Source: an uncultured Porphyromonadaceae bacterium (lineage in GTDB: Bacteria; Bacteroidota; Bacteroidia; Bacteroidales; Muribaculaceae). Taken from it: DNA of 64,000 nucleotides. The DNA lies in NCBI GenBank assembly GCA_948467675.1, contig CAOKFI010000008.1:1-64000 (forward strand), in the 5' to 3' direction. A model generated the notes under the pieces. The model made no database searches. It was not told where the DNA came from and worked only from the letters and a program-made list of their open reading frames with translations. The position numbers were made by a program, and so were the translations under genes. Shown here one piece after another: positions 12,000-21,239 of this stretch. Numbering within the stretch: the stretch's first letter is position 1; the number at the start of each line of letters is the position of its first letter.

Positions 12000-14885
12000 A
12001 TGCTAAAACGCAATTTACTTTACTCAGCATTATTCCTTGCTACTGCGACAACCATGTCGGCTGAAACAGCCAAATGGACGGTCGGATCCGACACATGGGA
12101 TGTCGAGATCACAAATTCCGAAGTCTGTCCCGGTGTAAAATACACACTGGTCAACTGGGTCACCCAGCGTTCATCATCCTATCCTGGATCACGCCTCCAC
12201 GTGATCGAAGCTGATCTGACAAACCCGGATATTGCAGTAGAAAACGTAAAACCGGATGCCATGACCGGAGTCCGTTCGCTCACCAACCATGCCAAGTCAG
12301 TACACAAAGCGGGCTATCAGGTTGTAGGCGGAGCAAACGGCAATTTCTGGAGCACATCGGCCGAAGGACATATATACCAGTGTATGGGAGCCCAGCCACA
12401 TGGCGTATGCGTATCAAACGGCATAATGTACACCGATCCTAACGTAGGCAGCTTCCCGCACTGCGGAGGCCCGACAAATATCACAGGTCTGCTCGCTTTC
12501 GATGAAAACGGCAAGTGCTATCTTGACTACACTCTTCCTCAGAAAGCAAATAATGCAGAAGGCTCAGGTGTCCAGTTCGCAGCCATCAACACCCGCGACG
12601 GCAGCCGTCTGGCTCTGGATATGTGCAACCGGTTTGTGGCGTCAGGCTCCGCATCGATATTCACGCGTCAATACGGCACATCGAAAGCATTCCGTGTAGG
12701 AGATCTGACCGACACATGGACTCCCACCAAAGGGACAGGGAACTATATAGAAGTGATTCTGGACTACGCCGAAGGGGTGACAGCCATGAACTACGGCGGA
12801 TTGACCGATTACATAATCAAAGAAATACGCTTCAATCCGGAAACGATCGGTTCGCTCGGCGATCATGATCTTGCGATCGTGGGACGCAATGCTTATGCGA
12901 CCAAGCCTTATCAACAATGGAAAACAGGCGACATCATACAGCTCGACACAAAACTCAACTTCCGCAACATGGGATCGCCGGAAAAGGTGGTCAACGCCAT
13001 TTCAGGTAACGTTCTGGCCATGAAAGACGGTGTGATTGCCGCTCGTGTCAATCAGGAAGCCTACAACAAAAACATATACCCGCGTACCGTGTACGGAACA
13101 AATGCCGACGGCACCAAGCTATGGATATTCGTATGCGAGCACAATGCCGCAAGACAGAATAAATATTACGGATTCAGACTTGAGCAAATATGCATCATGG
13201 CACGCGACTACTTCGGGGTAAACAACGCCACACAGGTAGACTGCGGCGGTTCATCCCAGATGTATCTCAACGGCACCCAGGTGGCACAATCCTACGACAA
13301 CGGCGGTGTGCGCAATGTGTACAACGGTCTGTTCGTAATCTATAAAGGCGACAAGGCCACACTCAACGCCCCAGGAGCCAATGAGCCTCCGACTCCGGTG
13401 GAACCAGATCCTGACGAGGGCTGGACCGACAGCGGTGTCCGCGCACACTACGCCTACGGACTCACAGCTATGGAAAACACCGAAGTGCCGACAATATCGT
13501 ACTCTCTGACCGGAGCGGTAAAATCGGCCGAGATCGTACTGACAAACCGGGACAACGCATCGGATGTCGTGACTATAGATGCCGCTACTTCGGAGGGTGT
13601 AAACACTATGGTCATCAACGATTCACGCCTGACGCCAGGTGCTACATACGACTGGACGGTAAAGGTTAACTCATTCCCGGTTCCGGCTACAGCCCATTTC
13701 TTCCATGACGCGCCGGCTAAAAACGATGCGCGCGGAGGTGTCGGAATTGTGACGAATCCGGAAAGTACGGCGTTCGGCAAAATTATAACCTCAATGGGAT
13801 ACGCCCAGGGATTCGGACTGTACAACCAGGATCTGACAAAAGACGGTATTTATCATGCCGGAATGTCGCCGTGGGCGGCCGACAACAGATCGTCGACATT
13901 CCGAATCGCAATGCGCGAAAACAGCGTGGCATACGCATGCGATTTTTCCGACAAGGGCGCAGGATACTGGAGATTCGACCCGGAAAATCCATCGGCGACT
14001 CCTACAAATCTGATCGGTGGTGTAAACGACGGTACAGGTTGCTTCAAAATGCCGGGCAGTTCTGTCTGTGTAGGGTCAGGTGCCACCGGTATAGGATTCC
14101 AGGGGACCGGAAAGGACACCAGACTATGGGTATTTGCCGAAGACTGGCCATCTGGAAATGCCACTACCAAAATTATTCTTACCCGCTGGGACATCGGTTC
14201 GGCGGAATCGATTACCACAGCGGCGAGCGCTTCTTATCCGCAATACACCGGACAGAAAACATTTGCAAACCAGAACGGATCGATAACACCGACTCCCGAC
14301 GGAATATTCGCCGCACAGATACGAGGCAAGGGCAACAACTCGACGGGATGTCCGGGGTTCATATACACCGACGTGACCGGAAACATGCTGTATAACTCCG
14401 GAAACCACCCCAATCTGTTCAACTCATGCGCCGGATCGGTAGCCATTTCGGAAGACCTGTCGCTGTTTGCCGTAGCAGGATACAACGAAAACATAAAGAT
14501 CTTCAATGTGACATGGAACGGCAATGTACCGACATTCACCCTCCTGACTCAGGTAAACGGAACCGGACATTGCACTGACTTGCCTCAGTTGGCTTTCGAC
14601 CCCGCCGGAAACCTGTTCGCATGGCAGCGCAGCACTAACAGCAACTATTCCGGTCTATTCGGATACTCGTATAAAAATGACAATCCTACGGCATCGACAC
14701 CGGCCAAAGCAGACTATGCTATAGTCGCAGTTGATCCGGCCGGTATCGATGCCATCGGTGTTGACAATAACGCAGATCCAATCTACTACACCATTCAGGG
14801 CGTAAAAGTAGATGCCTCGAATCTGACTCCGGGAATATACATCAAAGTCACCGGTGCAAAGTCCGAAAAGGTTCTGATCAAATAA
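12000..14885 (+). CDS. secreted phosphodiester glycosidase family protein with C-terminal sorting tail
   Basis: The 961-residue protein has a signal peptide (about 1-21) and an N-terminal NAGPA-like domain (phosphodiester glycosidase family, about 40-445). The domain is marked by VVGGANGNFW and the motif TQVDCGGSSQMYLNG near residue 420. The human relative removes GlcNAc from phosphodiester-linked sugars. The C-terminal half looks beta-propeller-like or Ig-like. The last 45 residues (YYTIQGVKVDASNLTPGIY then KVLIK) match the type A sorting tails used for Por/type IX secretion. The substrate is unknown; a teichoic-like or capsular phosphodiester is possible. Confidence 0.82.
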   Translation: MLKRNLLYSALFLATATTMSAETAKWTVGSDTWDVEITNSEVCPGVKYTLVNWVTQRSSSYPGSRLHVIEADLTNPDIAVENVKPDAMTGVRSLTNHAKSVHKAGYQVVGGANGNFWSTSAEGHIYQCMGAQPHGVCVSNGIMYTDPNVGSFPHCGGPTNITGLLAFDENGKCYLDYTLPQKANNAEGSGVQFAAINTRDGSRLALDMCNRFVASGSASIFTRQYGTSKAFRVGDLTDTWTPTKGTGNYIEVILDYAEGVTAMNYGGLTDYIIKEIRFNPETIGSLGDHDLAIVGRNAYATKPYQQWKTGDIIQLDTKLNFRNMGSPEKVVNAISGNVLAMKDGVIAARVNQEAYNKNIYPRTVYGTNADGTKLWIFVCEHNAARQNKYYGFRLEQICIMARDYFGVNNATQVDCGGSSQMYLNGTQVAQSYDNGGVRNVYNGLFVIYKGDKATLNAPGANEPPTPVEPDPDEGWTDSGVRAHYAYGLTAMENTEVPTISYSLTGAVKSAEIVLTNRDNASDVVTIDAATSEGVNTMVINDSRLTPGATYDWTVKVNSFPVPATAHFFHDAPAKNDARGGVGIVTNPESTAFGKIITSMGYAQGFGLYNQDLTKDGIYHAGMSPWAADNRSSTFRIAMRENSVAYACDFSDKGAGYWRFDPENPSATPTNLIGGVNDGTGCFKMPGSSVCVGSGATGIGFQGTGKDTRLWVFAEDWPSGNATTKIILTRWDIGSAESITTAASASYPQYTGQKTFANQNGSITPTPDGIFAAQIRGKGNNSTGCPGFIYTDVTGNMLYNSGNHPNLFNSCAGSVAISEDLSLFAVAGYNENIKIFNVTWNGNVPTFTLLTQVNGTGHCTDLPQLAFDPAGNLFAWQRSTNSNYSGLFGYSYKNDNPTASTPAKADYAIVAVDPAGIDAIGVDNNADPIYYTIQGVKVDASNLTPGIYIKVTGAKSEKVLIK

Positions 14886-14911
14886 ATCAAGAAATATCCA
14901 ATAAAACAATC

Positions 14912-14960
14912 TGAACCGCCCCCCTAAATGTTTTTTGTCTAACATTTAGGGGGCGGTTCA
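14912..14960. terminator. long hairpin between convergent genes, bidirectional terminator
   Basis: GAACCGCCCCC-type arms (about 20 bp, one bulged C) flank an 8-base T-rich loop. It lies 26 bases past the glycosidase stop and 40 bases from the end of the convergent lactonase gene. Neither side has a strong U-tract beyond the stem. Confidence 0.65.
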
Positions 14961-15000
14961 ATCATACGCGGCCTGCTATCATCTCTATGTCACGGCACTG

Positions 15001-16143
15001 TCAGCTGACAAACTTCACACATACCGGTTTCGGTATCGGAATAGACCTGCCTGTATCGGTCAGAGTTCCGCTTCGAACATCGACAGAGAATAATTGTACG
15101 GCATTGCCGTCGCGGGAAGCGACGAGCATAAAGCGTCCGTCGGGTGTCAATGTAAAATTACGCGGATGCCCCAGAGTATCAGTATGGCCGACATACGAAA
15201 GTAGTCCGGTTTGCGGATCGACGCCGAACGTAGCGATACCATCATGTTTCAACCGAAGCGAGGCATACAGATGACGTCCGTCAGGCGACAGATGTATATC
15301 AGCGGCTCCGCGTGCGCCGACAGTATCGGCTGCTATATATTGCACAGGAACAAGTGTGCCGTTGTCATAACTGAGGACAGTGACAGAATCCGACAGTTCA
15401 TTTATCAGATACGTCATGTCGCCTTTCTCATTGAAAACAATATGTCTGGGACCTGACCCAGGCAGTATGTCGACCGCCTGTTCCGGCATCGACCCGACCA
15501 GACTGTCTCCAGCGGGATTTAATCCGAACTGATGAATCCTGTCGGTTCCGAGGTCATCGACCAGCATATAAAGGCTATCAGGAGTGAACGCCACACAATG
15601 CGGATGAGAATGATCCTGTCGGTCCGACATCGGTCCGAAGCCATCAAAATGTATCAGCTCACTGCGCTGGCCAAGCGATCCGCCGGCCGATATCGGGAAT
15701 ATCGCTATAGTCCCGCCATCATAGTTGGCTGTTACGGCAAAGCGCCCATCTGGACTGACCGCCACATAACATGGTGCGGCCGAACCGACCGTAACGGTGT
15801 TCAGCACTTCAGGCACTCCGGACTCCGTATCAATCCTTACCGCAGTCAAAGCCGACTGCACGGAATCACTTTCAGTAACGACATACAAGATTCCAGAATC
15901 AGATTGCGTGAAGTACGATGCATTGGCAACAGGCACGGCTCCGATATACTCAGCATTACCGGTCGCAACATCAAAACGGTAGGCACGTAACGAGGAATCG
16001 CCCGGCTCAGAATAACTCCCGACCAGAAGCATCAGACTGCGGTCATCCGACATCTCATCCATAGCTTTTTTACTTTTTTCCGTCACACAGCCCACAACCG
16101 CCATACATAAAGCCAACAGGACTGCCAGTCTTATATTTTTCAT
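15001..16143 (-). CDS. lactonase-family beta-propeller lipoprotein
   Basis: The 380-residue protein has a lipoprotein signal (lipobox VVGC near residue 19). A seven-bladed propeller of the Pgl/lactonase family (PF10282) follows, with repeats such as APCYVAVSPDGRFAVTANYDGG and HIHLSPDGR-like turns. Cytoplasmic relatives hydrolyse 6-phosphogluconolactone. This one is exported, so its substrate is probably another lactone or it binds rather than cuts. The run SHPHCVAFTPD carries the histidines conserved in the family. No partner gene indicates a pathway. Confidence 0.85.
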   Translation of the reverse strand: MKNIRLAVLLALCMAVVGCVTEKSKKAMDEMSDDRSLMLLVGSYSEPGDSSLRAYRFDVATGNAEYIGAVPVANASYFTQSDSGILYVVTESDSVQSALTAVRIDTESGVPEVLNTVTVGSAAPCYVAVSPDGRFAVTANYDGGTIAIFPISAGGSLGQRSELIHFDGFGPMSDRQDHSHPHCVAFTPDSLYMLVDDLGTDRIHQFGLNPAGDSLVGSMPEQAVDILPGSGPRHIVFNEKGDMTYLINELSDSVTVLSYDNGTLVPVQYIAADTVGARGAADIHLSPDGRHLYASLRLKHDGIATFGVDPQTGLLSYVGHTDTLGHPRNFTLTPDGRFMLVASRDGNAVQLFSVDVRSGTLTDTGRSIPIPKPVCVKFVS

Positions 16144-16165
16144 AAAATCACAGCATAATACTACG

Positions 16166-16203
16166 CTCCCGGTCCTCAGACTGGAACATCATGTGACCGG
16201 GAG
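16166..16203 (-). terminator. hairpin between two minus-strand genes
   Basis: CTCCCGGTC and GACCGGGAG form a perfect 9-bp stem around a 20-base loop, directly after the ABM-domain gene and before the lactonase gene. There is no U-tract, so it may be an attenuating or processing structure rather than a true terminator. Confidence 0.45.
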
Positions 16204-16230
16204 ACGGCATTGTACAATAATCAGCTATGG

Positions 16231-16509
16231 TCAGAAATTAAATTCCTCGAGCGTCATAGTCGCAAGCGACTGCATTACCGGAACGATCCGTTTAAAATGC
16301 TCGCTGTTCATGTGATTGTCGAGATCCTCACGCGTACGCCAGGTCTCGCATATCATCAGATGATTGTCGACTGTCAGCGAGGCAAACACATCGTATGCCA
16401 CACAACCCTTGTCGTGCAATGACAGTTCAACCAGCTCTGTGGCCGCATCAATCAGCGGCTGTTTGTTCTCGGCCTTCTCTACCAGAAGGAATACATTCAA
16501 TCTTATCAT
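16231..16509 (-). CDS. ABM-domain protein, putative quinol monooxygenase
   Basis: The 92-residue protein is a single antibiotic-biosynthesis-monooxygenase (ABM) ferredoxin-like domain. It starts IRLNVFLLVEKAENKQPLI and has CVAYDVFASLTVDNHLMICETW and HMNSEHFKRI, the family's core. Such dimeric proteins oxidise quinols or other aromatic compounds without a cofactor, or serve as small binding proteins. Length is normal. No substrate is suggested by its neighbours. Confidence 0.85.
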   Translation of the reverse strand: MIRLNVFLLVEKAENKQPLIDAATELVELSLHDKGCVAYDVFASLTVDNHLMICETWRTREDLDNHMNSEHFKRIVPVMQSLATMTLEEFNF

Positions 16510-16614
16510 ATCTGCATTCGATTAAAATAATTCAATATATACATAACAATTCACACGGCAAGACTGCAATGAAGATACATCGAAATATAACAGAGCCGGA
16601 GAAATCCATTACTG

Positions 16615-17772
16615 TCATGACACCAGCCTGCGCGTAACGCTCCATTGCCTGAGAATCCAGACTACAGCCGCTGTTACGATAAACACCGTAACAGCCGACA
16701 ATATGACCCTCGCCCAATACGGCAGTCCTGAATGCGCATACAGATCATATCCGCCGTTTTCCAATGGGAAATGTACCAGATAAATACCAAACGTCAATGG
16801 GGCAAGGAACGATACCAGCCTCGGAGTCCGTCCTTTAAGCCTCTGCATGAAAGCAAATGCCGGAAATGTCATCATAAACACATTTATCCCACAAAAAAGC
16901 CATACGACCTCAAGATAGGCATAGTCACCCGGATGATAATTCTGCACGACGACATACCCTCCAAAAGTCACAGCATAGCCGATCAGAAACATCGGTATCA
17001 GCACAGCCGCCATCTTAGCACGACTCCAGGCGAGCGGATAAGTCTTCATGTAATACGCAAGCAGCAGATATCCGACAAAACCAGAGACATAATAGAATAC
17101 GCCGAACATATTCCAGTCGCACACACCGAGCAGCCCAAAATTGCCGAACACACCTTCGTATCCGAGAAGCGGAGCTGCCATCTGGATATAAGGAAGACAC
17201 AACGATACACCCCAGATATAAAGCAGCAGTCTGATATCGGAACGTGAAGCTGTTCGCAACCAGCCATCTATCACCGGGATAACCAGATACAACCCGACGA
17301 GCATATAGAGATACCACAATGCCGTGGAATCGTAATTGAAATTGAATATCCAGCTCCACATGCGCGGAGTCAGAGCCTCTGCAGTGTACATCTCCGCACT
17401 GAGCATGGGGCTTTCAGTTGCCGGATTCACGTAATTGAAATAACAGAAGCCCATAACCGGCAGCATAACCGACCAAAAAATCAATGGCCATACCAACCGT
17501 CCGAGACGGTGACTGTAGAACAATGTCAATGACCGGTATCTATCGGCGACCGGCAGCAACAGCACACCGGTAACCATTACAAAAAGCGGCACACACGGAC
17601 GTACCAGAGACCCGATTGCCGTTCCTGTCAGAAACGCGATCCTATCGTTATCGAACTGGCCTACGAAATGATCACAGGCATGCGCCAGGACGACCAGAAA
17701 ACACGCAAGAACACGGAGTGTATCGATCCATGCGATATGTTCACGCTCTACTTTCAAACCGGATGCCATCAT
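16615..17772 (-). CDS. integral membrane acyltransferase (acyltransferase 3 family)
   Basis: The 385-residue protein has about ten transmembrane helices. The N-terminal motif is IDTLRVLACFLVVLAHA, with the family histidine, and RPCVPLFVMVTGVLLL follows, typical of WecH/OafA-like O-acyltransferases. These transfer acyl groups to sugars of surface polysaccharides. Its ATG overlaps the stop of the upstream acetyltransferase gene by four bases (ATGA), so the two are translationally coupled. Together they suggest acetylation of a surface glycan, though no glycan gene cluster is visible here. Confidence 0.88.
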   Translation of the reverse strand: MMASGLKVEREHIAWIDTLRVLACFLVVLAHACDHFVGQFDNDRIAFLTGTAIGSLVRPCVPLFVMVTGVLLLPVADRYRSLTLFYSHRLGRLVWPLIFWSVMLPVMGFCYFNYVNPATESPMLSAEMYTAEALTPRMWSWIFNFNYDSTALWYLYMLVGLYLVIPVIDGWLRTASRSDIRLLLYIWGVSLCLPYIQMAAPLLGYEGVFGNFGLLGVCDWNMFGVFYYVSGFVGYLLLAYYMKTYPLAWSRAKMAAVLIPMFLIGYAVTFGGYVVVQNYHPGDYAYLEVVWLFCGINVFMMTFPAFAFMQRLKGRTPRLVSFLAPLTFGIYLVHFPLENGGYDLYAHSGLPYWARVILSAVTVFIVTAAVVWILRQWSVTRRLVS

Positions 17773-18323
17773 ATTTTCTTAATTACTTTGCACGGATTAC
17801 CTACAGCTACCGATCCGGAGGGTATGTCTTTTGTCACCACGCTACCGGCGCCGATCACACAATTATCGCCTATAGTCACTCCCGGCAACACACAGACGTG
17901 CGCACCGATCCAGACATCATTGCCTACAGTAATCGGACGTGCGTATTCCAGACCTTTGTTCCGTTCTACTGCATCGACAGGATGTCCTGCGGTATAAAAT
18001 CCACAGTTGGGGGCAATGAAAACATTATCACCGAATGTCACCGGTGCACCATCCAAAATAACGAGATTGAAATTGGCATAAAAATTTTTGCCGACCTTGA
18101 TATTGTAGCCATAATCGCAATAAAACGGCTGTTCAATCAGAATATCGCCGCCGATCTCACCCAAAAGTTTATGCAGCAATCTATTTCTACCATCGTTATC
18201 TTTCGGACGCAGATCATTGTAGTCGCGACACATTTCCTTACATTCAAGGCGCTCGGCTATCAACTGACTGTCATAATTGGCGTCATAGATCAATCCTTGC
18301 AGCATCTTCTCTTTCTCAGTCAT
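17769..18323 (-). CDS. maltose/galactoside O-acetyltransferase family (left-handed beta-helix)
   Basis: The 184-residue protein starts MTEKEKMLQGLIYDANYD, the usual start of the Maa/LacA family. It has hexapeptide repeats ending in GNDVWIGAHVCVLPGVTIGD and GAGSVVTKDIPSGSVAVGNP. The catalytic histidine is in GFYTAGHPVDAVERN. These trimeric enzymes move acetyl from acetyl-CoA to sugar hydroxyls. The ATG at 18323 was chosen over an upstream one at 18362, because the latter lies within the promoter repeat and precedes the expected transcript start. Confidence 0.92.
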   Translation of the reverse strand: MTEKEKMLQGLIYDANYDSQLIAERLECKEMCRDYNDLRPKDNDGRNRLLHKLLGEIGGDILIEQPFYCDYGYNIKVGKNFYANFNLVILDGAPVTFGDNVFIAPNCGFYTAGHPVDAVERNKGLEYARPITVGNDVWIGAHVCVLPGVTIGDNCVIGAGSVVTKDIPSGSVAVGNPCKVIKKI

Positions 18324-18343
18324 AACATTAGCCAGTTTTAATC

Positions 18344-18382
18344 CAACGCCAAAGTTATGCAAAAATCAGAAAACGGCAAGAA
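18344..18382 (-). repeat. promoter repeat copy 1
   Basis: This 39-base stretch matches 19216-19254 at 36 positions. On the minus strand it contains a full Bacteroidetes promoter: TTG (18377-18379), 19 bases and TAACTTTG (18350-18357). It drives the acetyltransferase gene 27 bases on. The second copy stands before the Zeta-like module. Confidence 0.9.
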
Positions 18383-18417
18383 ACCCGGAAAAAGCCGATC
18401 ATATCATTGCCATTGTT

Positions 18418-18999
18418 CTATGTATGTAATGAAAATTGAAGTGCCCAACGAGGAATTTTTTCGACATAGCATTTTATCAACTCGCCATTACTCATACGAA
18501 ACAGGAGTTGAGCCTCGACATCCTCTATTGAGTTGTCGTAGACATAGAGTCGATCGACGTATGGTGCCAACGCAATGCAATTGGCTATGGACTTGTCATA
18601 GCGAGATATGATTTTGGGGATCGGGACATCGTGGCCGCCATTCAGCACACGGTTTGCGACCCGCTTCGCATTGATAGTCGGCGATTCGGTGGAAACAAAG
18701 AACAGACGAATAAAGAATCCGGCTTCCTTTGCCCTAAGAATATAGTCTACCTTGTCAGTTGCAGACATTACGGTTTCGAATATATGGCTCTTGCGTTCTG
18801 CAAGACATCTTTCACGCCATTCATTGCAGTAATTTGCAGCTCTGATCACAGAATCAGGGTCGTTCCAGTCGCCGAACACATCGCGAGCCACATTGTCGGG
18901 ATTGATATATTCAGAGTCCTCCAGCCACTCATAATGAAGAATCTTTGAGGTTACGGAAGTTTTGCCCGACCCATTAGGCTTATGCTCACTTGCGACCAT
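18418..18999 (-). CDS. Zeta-like P-loop kinase with altered N-terminus
   Basis: The 193-residue protein matches the Zeta-toxin/UDP-GlcNAc kinase-like P-loop family. It has PNGSGKTS (K13), YINPDNVARD for the catalytic aspartate, SHIFETVMS, and VNRVLNGGHDV-like and YVDRLYVYDNS motifs downstream. Family members normally start with a hydrophobic strand and GPNGSGK; here the frame opens MVASEHKPNGSGKTS. That lacks the strand and puts lysine in place of the first P-loop glycine. In-frame stops just upstream exclude a longer N-terminus in this frame. Its start overlaps the small upstream gene by 14 bases. It may be a toxin, a non-toxic kinase or an inactivated copy. Confidence 0.72.
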   Translation of the reverse strand: MVASEHKPNGSGKTSVTSKILHYEWLEDSEYINPDNVARDVFGDWNDPDSVIRAANYCNEWRERCLAERKSHIFETVMSATDKVDYILRAKEAGFFIRLFFVSTESPTINAKRVANRVLNGGHDVPIPKIISRYDKSIANCIALAPYVDRLYVYDNSIEDVEAQLLFRMSNGELIKCYVEKIPRWALQFSLHT

Positions 19000-19207
19000 T
19001 GCGAATTCTGTTCAATGTTTCTTCAACTTTAGCACGAGCCTCATGCGAAGCTGCCTCAATTCCGGCAGCCACACGCTCGGCAGCCCGGCGTGTGCTTTCG
19101 CGAGCATCTTCGGCAACCTCGCGCATAATCTGAGCCATGCGTTCATCGCCAGGCTCCTCCATCGACGTCAGCCGATAACTATTCATTTCTGCTTCCGACA
19201 TATACAT
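18986..19207 (-). CDS. small helical protein, possible partner of the Zeta-like protein
   Basis: The 73-residue protein is Glu/Arg/Ala-rich and almost wholly helical (MREVAEDARESTRRAAERV). It is predicted to be a coiled coil without membrane segments. It overlaps the Zeta-like gene by 14 bases and shares its promoter, as antitoxins often precede toxins. It could start at the internal methionine at 19201. Sequence similarity to a known antitoxin was not recognised; the role is inferred from position only. Confidence 0.6.
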   Translation of the reverse strand: MYMSEAEMNSYRLTSMEEPGDERMAQIMREVAEDARESTRRAAERVAAGIEAASHEARAKVEETLNRIRNGRK

Positions 19208-19215
19208 TTCCTATT

Positions 19216-19254
19216 CAACGCCAAAGTTATGTAAAAATCCGAGAACGGCAAGAA
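19216..19254 (-). repeat. promoter repeat copy 2
   Basis: This is the second copy of the 39-base repeat (three mismatches to 18344-18382). On the minus strand TTG (19249-19251), 19 bases and TAACTTTG (19222-19229) form a promoter for the small helical protein and Zeta-like gene. The start codon is about 15 bases from the -7 element, so the leader is very short. Confidence 0.9.
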
Positions 19255-19260
19255 CACGAT

Positions 19261-19306
19261 AAAAAAGGTGGAGTGCGATTATATTGCATCACACTCCACC
19301 TTTTTT
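19261..19306 (-). terminator. dnaK terminator
   Basis: A perfect 15-bp stem, AAAAAAGGTGGAGTG with CACTCCACCTTTTTT, surrounds a 16-base loop. On the minus strand it follows the dnaK stop by 20 bases and ends in six Ts; the A-run on the other arm means it could work in both directions. Confidence 0.93.
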
Positions 19307-19325
19307 AATTATTGCAGTGTCGAGA

Positions 19326-21239
19326 TTACTTCACTTCCTCGAAGTCGACGTCGGTCACGTGGTCGTCGCCGGAGGCGGCACCTGCTCCCGGCTGAGGACC
19401 TGCGGCACCGGCTCCCGGCTGCTGTGCGCCGGCCTGAGCCTGTGCATTGAGGATATCCTGCTGGGCTTCGCCGAACTTGGTCTCGATCTCCTTGATCGCA
19501 GGCTCGATAGCTGCGACATCCTGTGCCTTATGGGCTTCACGGAGTTTATTGAGAGCGACCTCGATTGCAGACTTCTTGTCGGCTGGAATCTTGTCGCCGA
19601 GTTCGTTGAGCTGCTTCTCGGTCTGGAAGATGATGGCATCGGCCTTGTTGAGAGTGTCGATACGCTCTTTCTCCTTGGCATCGGCAGCGGCATTGGCGGC
19701 GGCCTCATCCTTCATTCGTTTGATCTCTGCATCGGTAAGACCACTGGAAGCCTCGATACGGATGCTCTGCTCCTTGCCTGTAGCCTTATCCTTGGCCGAT
19801 ACATTGAGGATACCATTGGCATCGATCTCGAATGTAACCTCGATCTGAGGTATGCCACGGGGTGCAGGTGCGATACCGTCGAGATGGAACTTGCCGAGGG
19901 TCTTGTCGTCCTTGGCCATGGGGCGCTCGCCCTGAAGCACATGGATCTCAACCGAAGGCTGATTGTCGGCGGCTGTAGAGAATGTCTCGCTCTTACGGGT
20001 AGGTATCGTAGTGTTGGCCTCGATAAGTTTAGTCATGACACCACCAAGAGTCTCGATACCTACTGACAGAGGCACAACGTCAAGCAGCAGCACGTCTTTA
20101 ACATCGCCAGAGAGCACACCGCCCTGGATAGCGGCACCTACGGCTACTACCTCATCGGGGTTAACACCCTTCGACGGAGCCTTGCCGAAGAATTTCTCAA
20201 CGATAGCCTGAATTGCGGGGATACGGGTAGAACCACCAACGAGGATGACTTCGTCGATTTCGTTGGCTTTCAGGCCGGCATCCTCAAGAGCCTTGCGGCA
20301 CGGTTCGATAGTGGCCTGGATCAGACGATCGGCAAGCTGCTCGAATTTGGCACGGGTCAGAGTCTTTACCAGGTGTTTGGGCACACCGTTGACCGGCATG
20401 ATATAAGGCAGATTGATCTCTGTAGAAGTAGTGCTTGAAAGCTCGATCTTGGCTTTCTCGGCAGCTTCTTTCAGGCGCTGGAGAGCCATAGGATCCTGAC
20501 GGAGGTCAACGCCCTCATCTTTCTGGAACTCGTCGGCAAGCCAGTCGATGATCACATGGTCGAAGTCATCACCACCGAGGTGTGTATCGCCATTGGTTGA
20601 CTTCACTTCAAACACACCGTCGCCAAGTTCGAGAATCGAGATATCGAAAGTACCGCCACCGAGGTCGAACACAGCGATCTTCTGATCCTTGTTGCTCTTG
20701 TCAAGGCCATAGGCCAAGGCTGCGGCTGTAGGCTCATTTACGATACGTTTTACTGTAAGACCGGCGATCTCACCAGCTTCTTTAGTAGCCTGACGCTGCG
20801 AGTCATTGAAGTAGGCCGGAACCGTGATCACAGCTTCAGTCACAGCCTGGCCGAGATAATCCTCGGCTGTTTTCTTCATCTTCTGAAGAATCATGGCCGA
20901 AATCTCCTGAGGAGTATATTCACGGCCGTCGATGTCGACACGCGGAGTGTTGTTGCTTCCGCATACTACTTTATAAGGTACGCGCTCCACTTCCTTGGCT
21001 ACCTGATCGCAGGATTCGCCCATGAAACGCTTGATAGAATATATAGTACGCTTTGGATTGGTGATAGCCTGACGTTTTGCCGGATCTCCGACCTTACGCT
21101 CACCACCATCTACAAAAGCCACTACCGAGGGAGTGGTGTTACGGCCTTCACTGTTAGGAATAACGACAGGGTCGTTGCCTTCCAAAACCGAGACGCAGGA
21201 ATTTGTGGTTCCCAAGTCGATACCGATAATTTTTCCCAT
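19326..21239 (-). CDS. dnaK: molecular chaperone DnaK (Hsp70)
   Basis: The 637-residue protein is a standard DnaK. It has an ATPase domain with [17 protein letters not shown] at the N-terminus, [20 protein letters not shown] and [11 protein letters not shown]. The substrate domain holds [20 protein letters not shown], and the acidic tail ends DVDFEEVK. It folds proteins with DnaJ and GrpE, which are not next to it. A Gly/Ala/Gln-rich linker precedes the tail. It stands alone with a strong terminator; no CIRCE element is seen upstream. Confidence 0.99.
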   Translation of the reverse strand: MGKIIGIDLGTTNSCVSVLEGNDPVVIPNSEGRNTTPSVVAFVDGGERKVGDPAKRQAITNPKRTIYSIKRFMGESCDQVAKEVERVPYKVVCGSNNTPRVDIDGREYTPQEISAMILQKMKKTAEDYLGQAVTEAVITVPAYFNDSQRQATKEAGEIAGLTVKRIVNEPTAAALAYGLDKSNKDQKIAVFDLGGGTFDISILELGDGVFEVKSTNGDTHLGGDDFDHVIIDWLADEFQKDEGVDLRQDPMALQRLKEAAEKAKIELSSTTSTEINLPYIMPVNGVPKHLVKTLTRAKFEQLADRLIQATIEPCRKALEDAGLKANEIDEVILVGGSTRIPAIQAIVEKFFGKAPSKGVNPDEVVAVGAAIQGGVLSGDVKDVLLLDVVPLSVGIETLGGVMTKLIEANTTIPTRKSETFSTAADNQPSVEIHVLQGERPMAKDDKTLGKFHLDGIAPAPRGIPQIEVTFEIDANGILNVSAKDKATGKEQSIRIEASSGLTDAEIKRMKDEAAANAAADAKEKERIDTLNKADAIIFQTEKQLNELGDKIPADKKSAIEVALNKLREAHKAQDVAAIEPAIKEIETKFGEAQQDILNAQAQAGAQQPGAGAAGPQPGAGAASGDDHVTDVDFEEVK

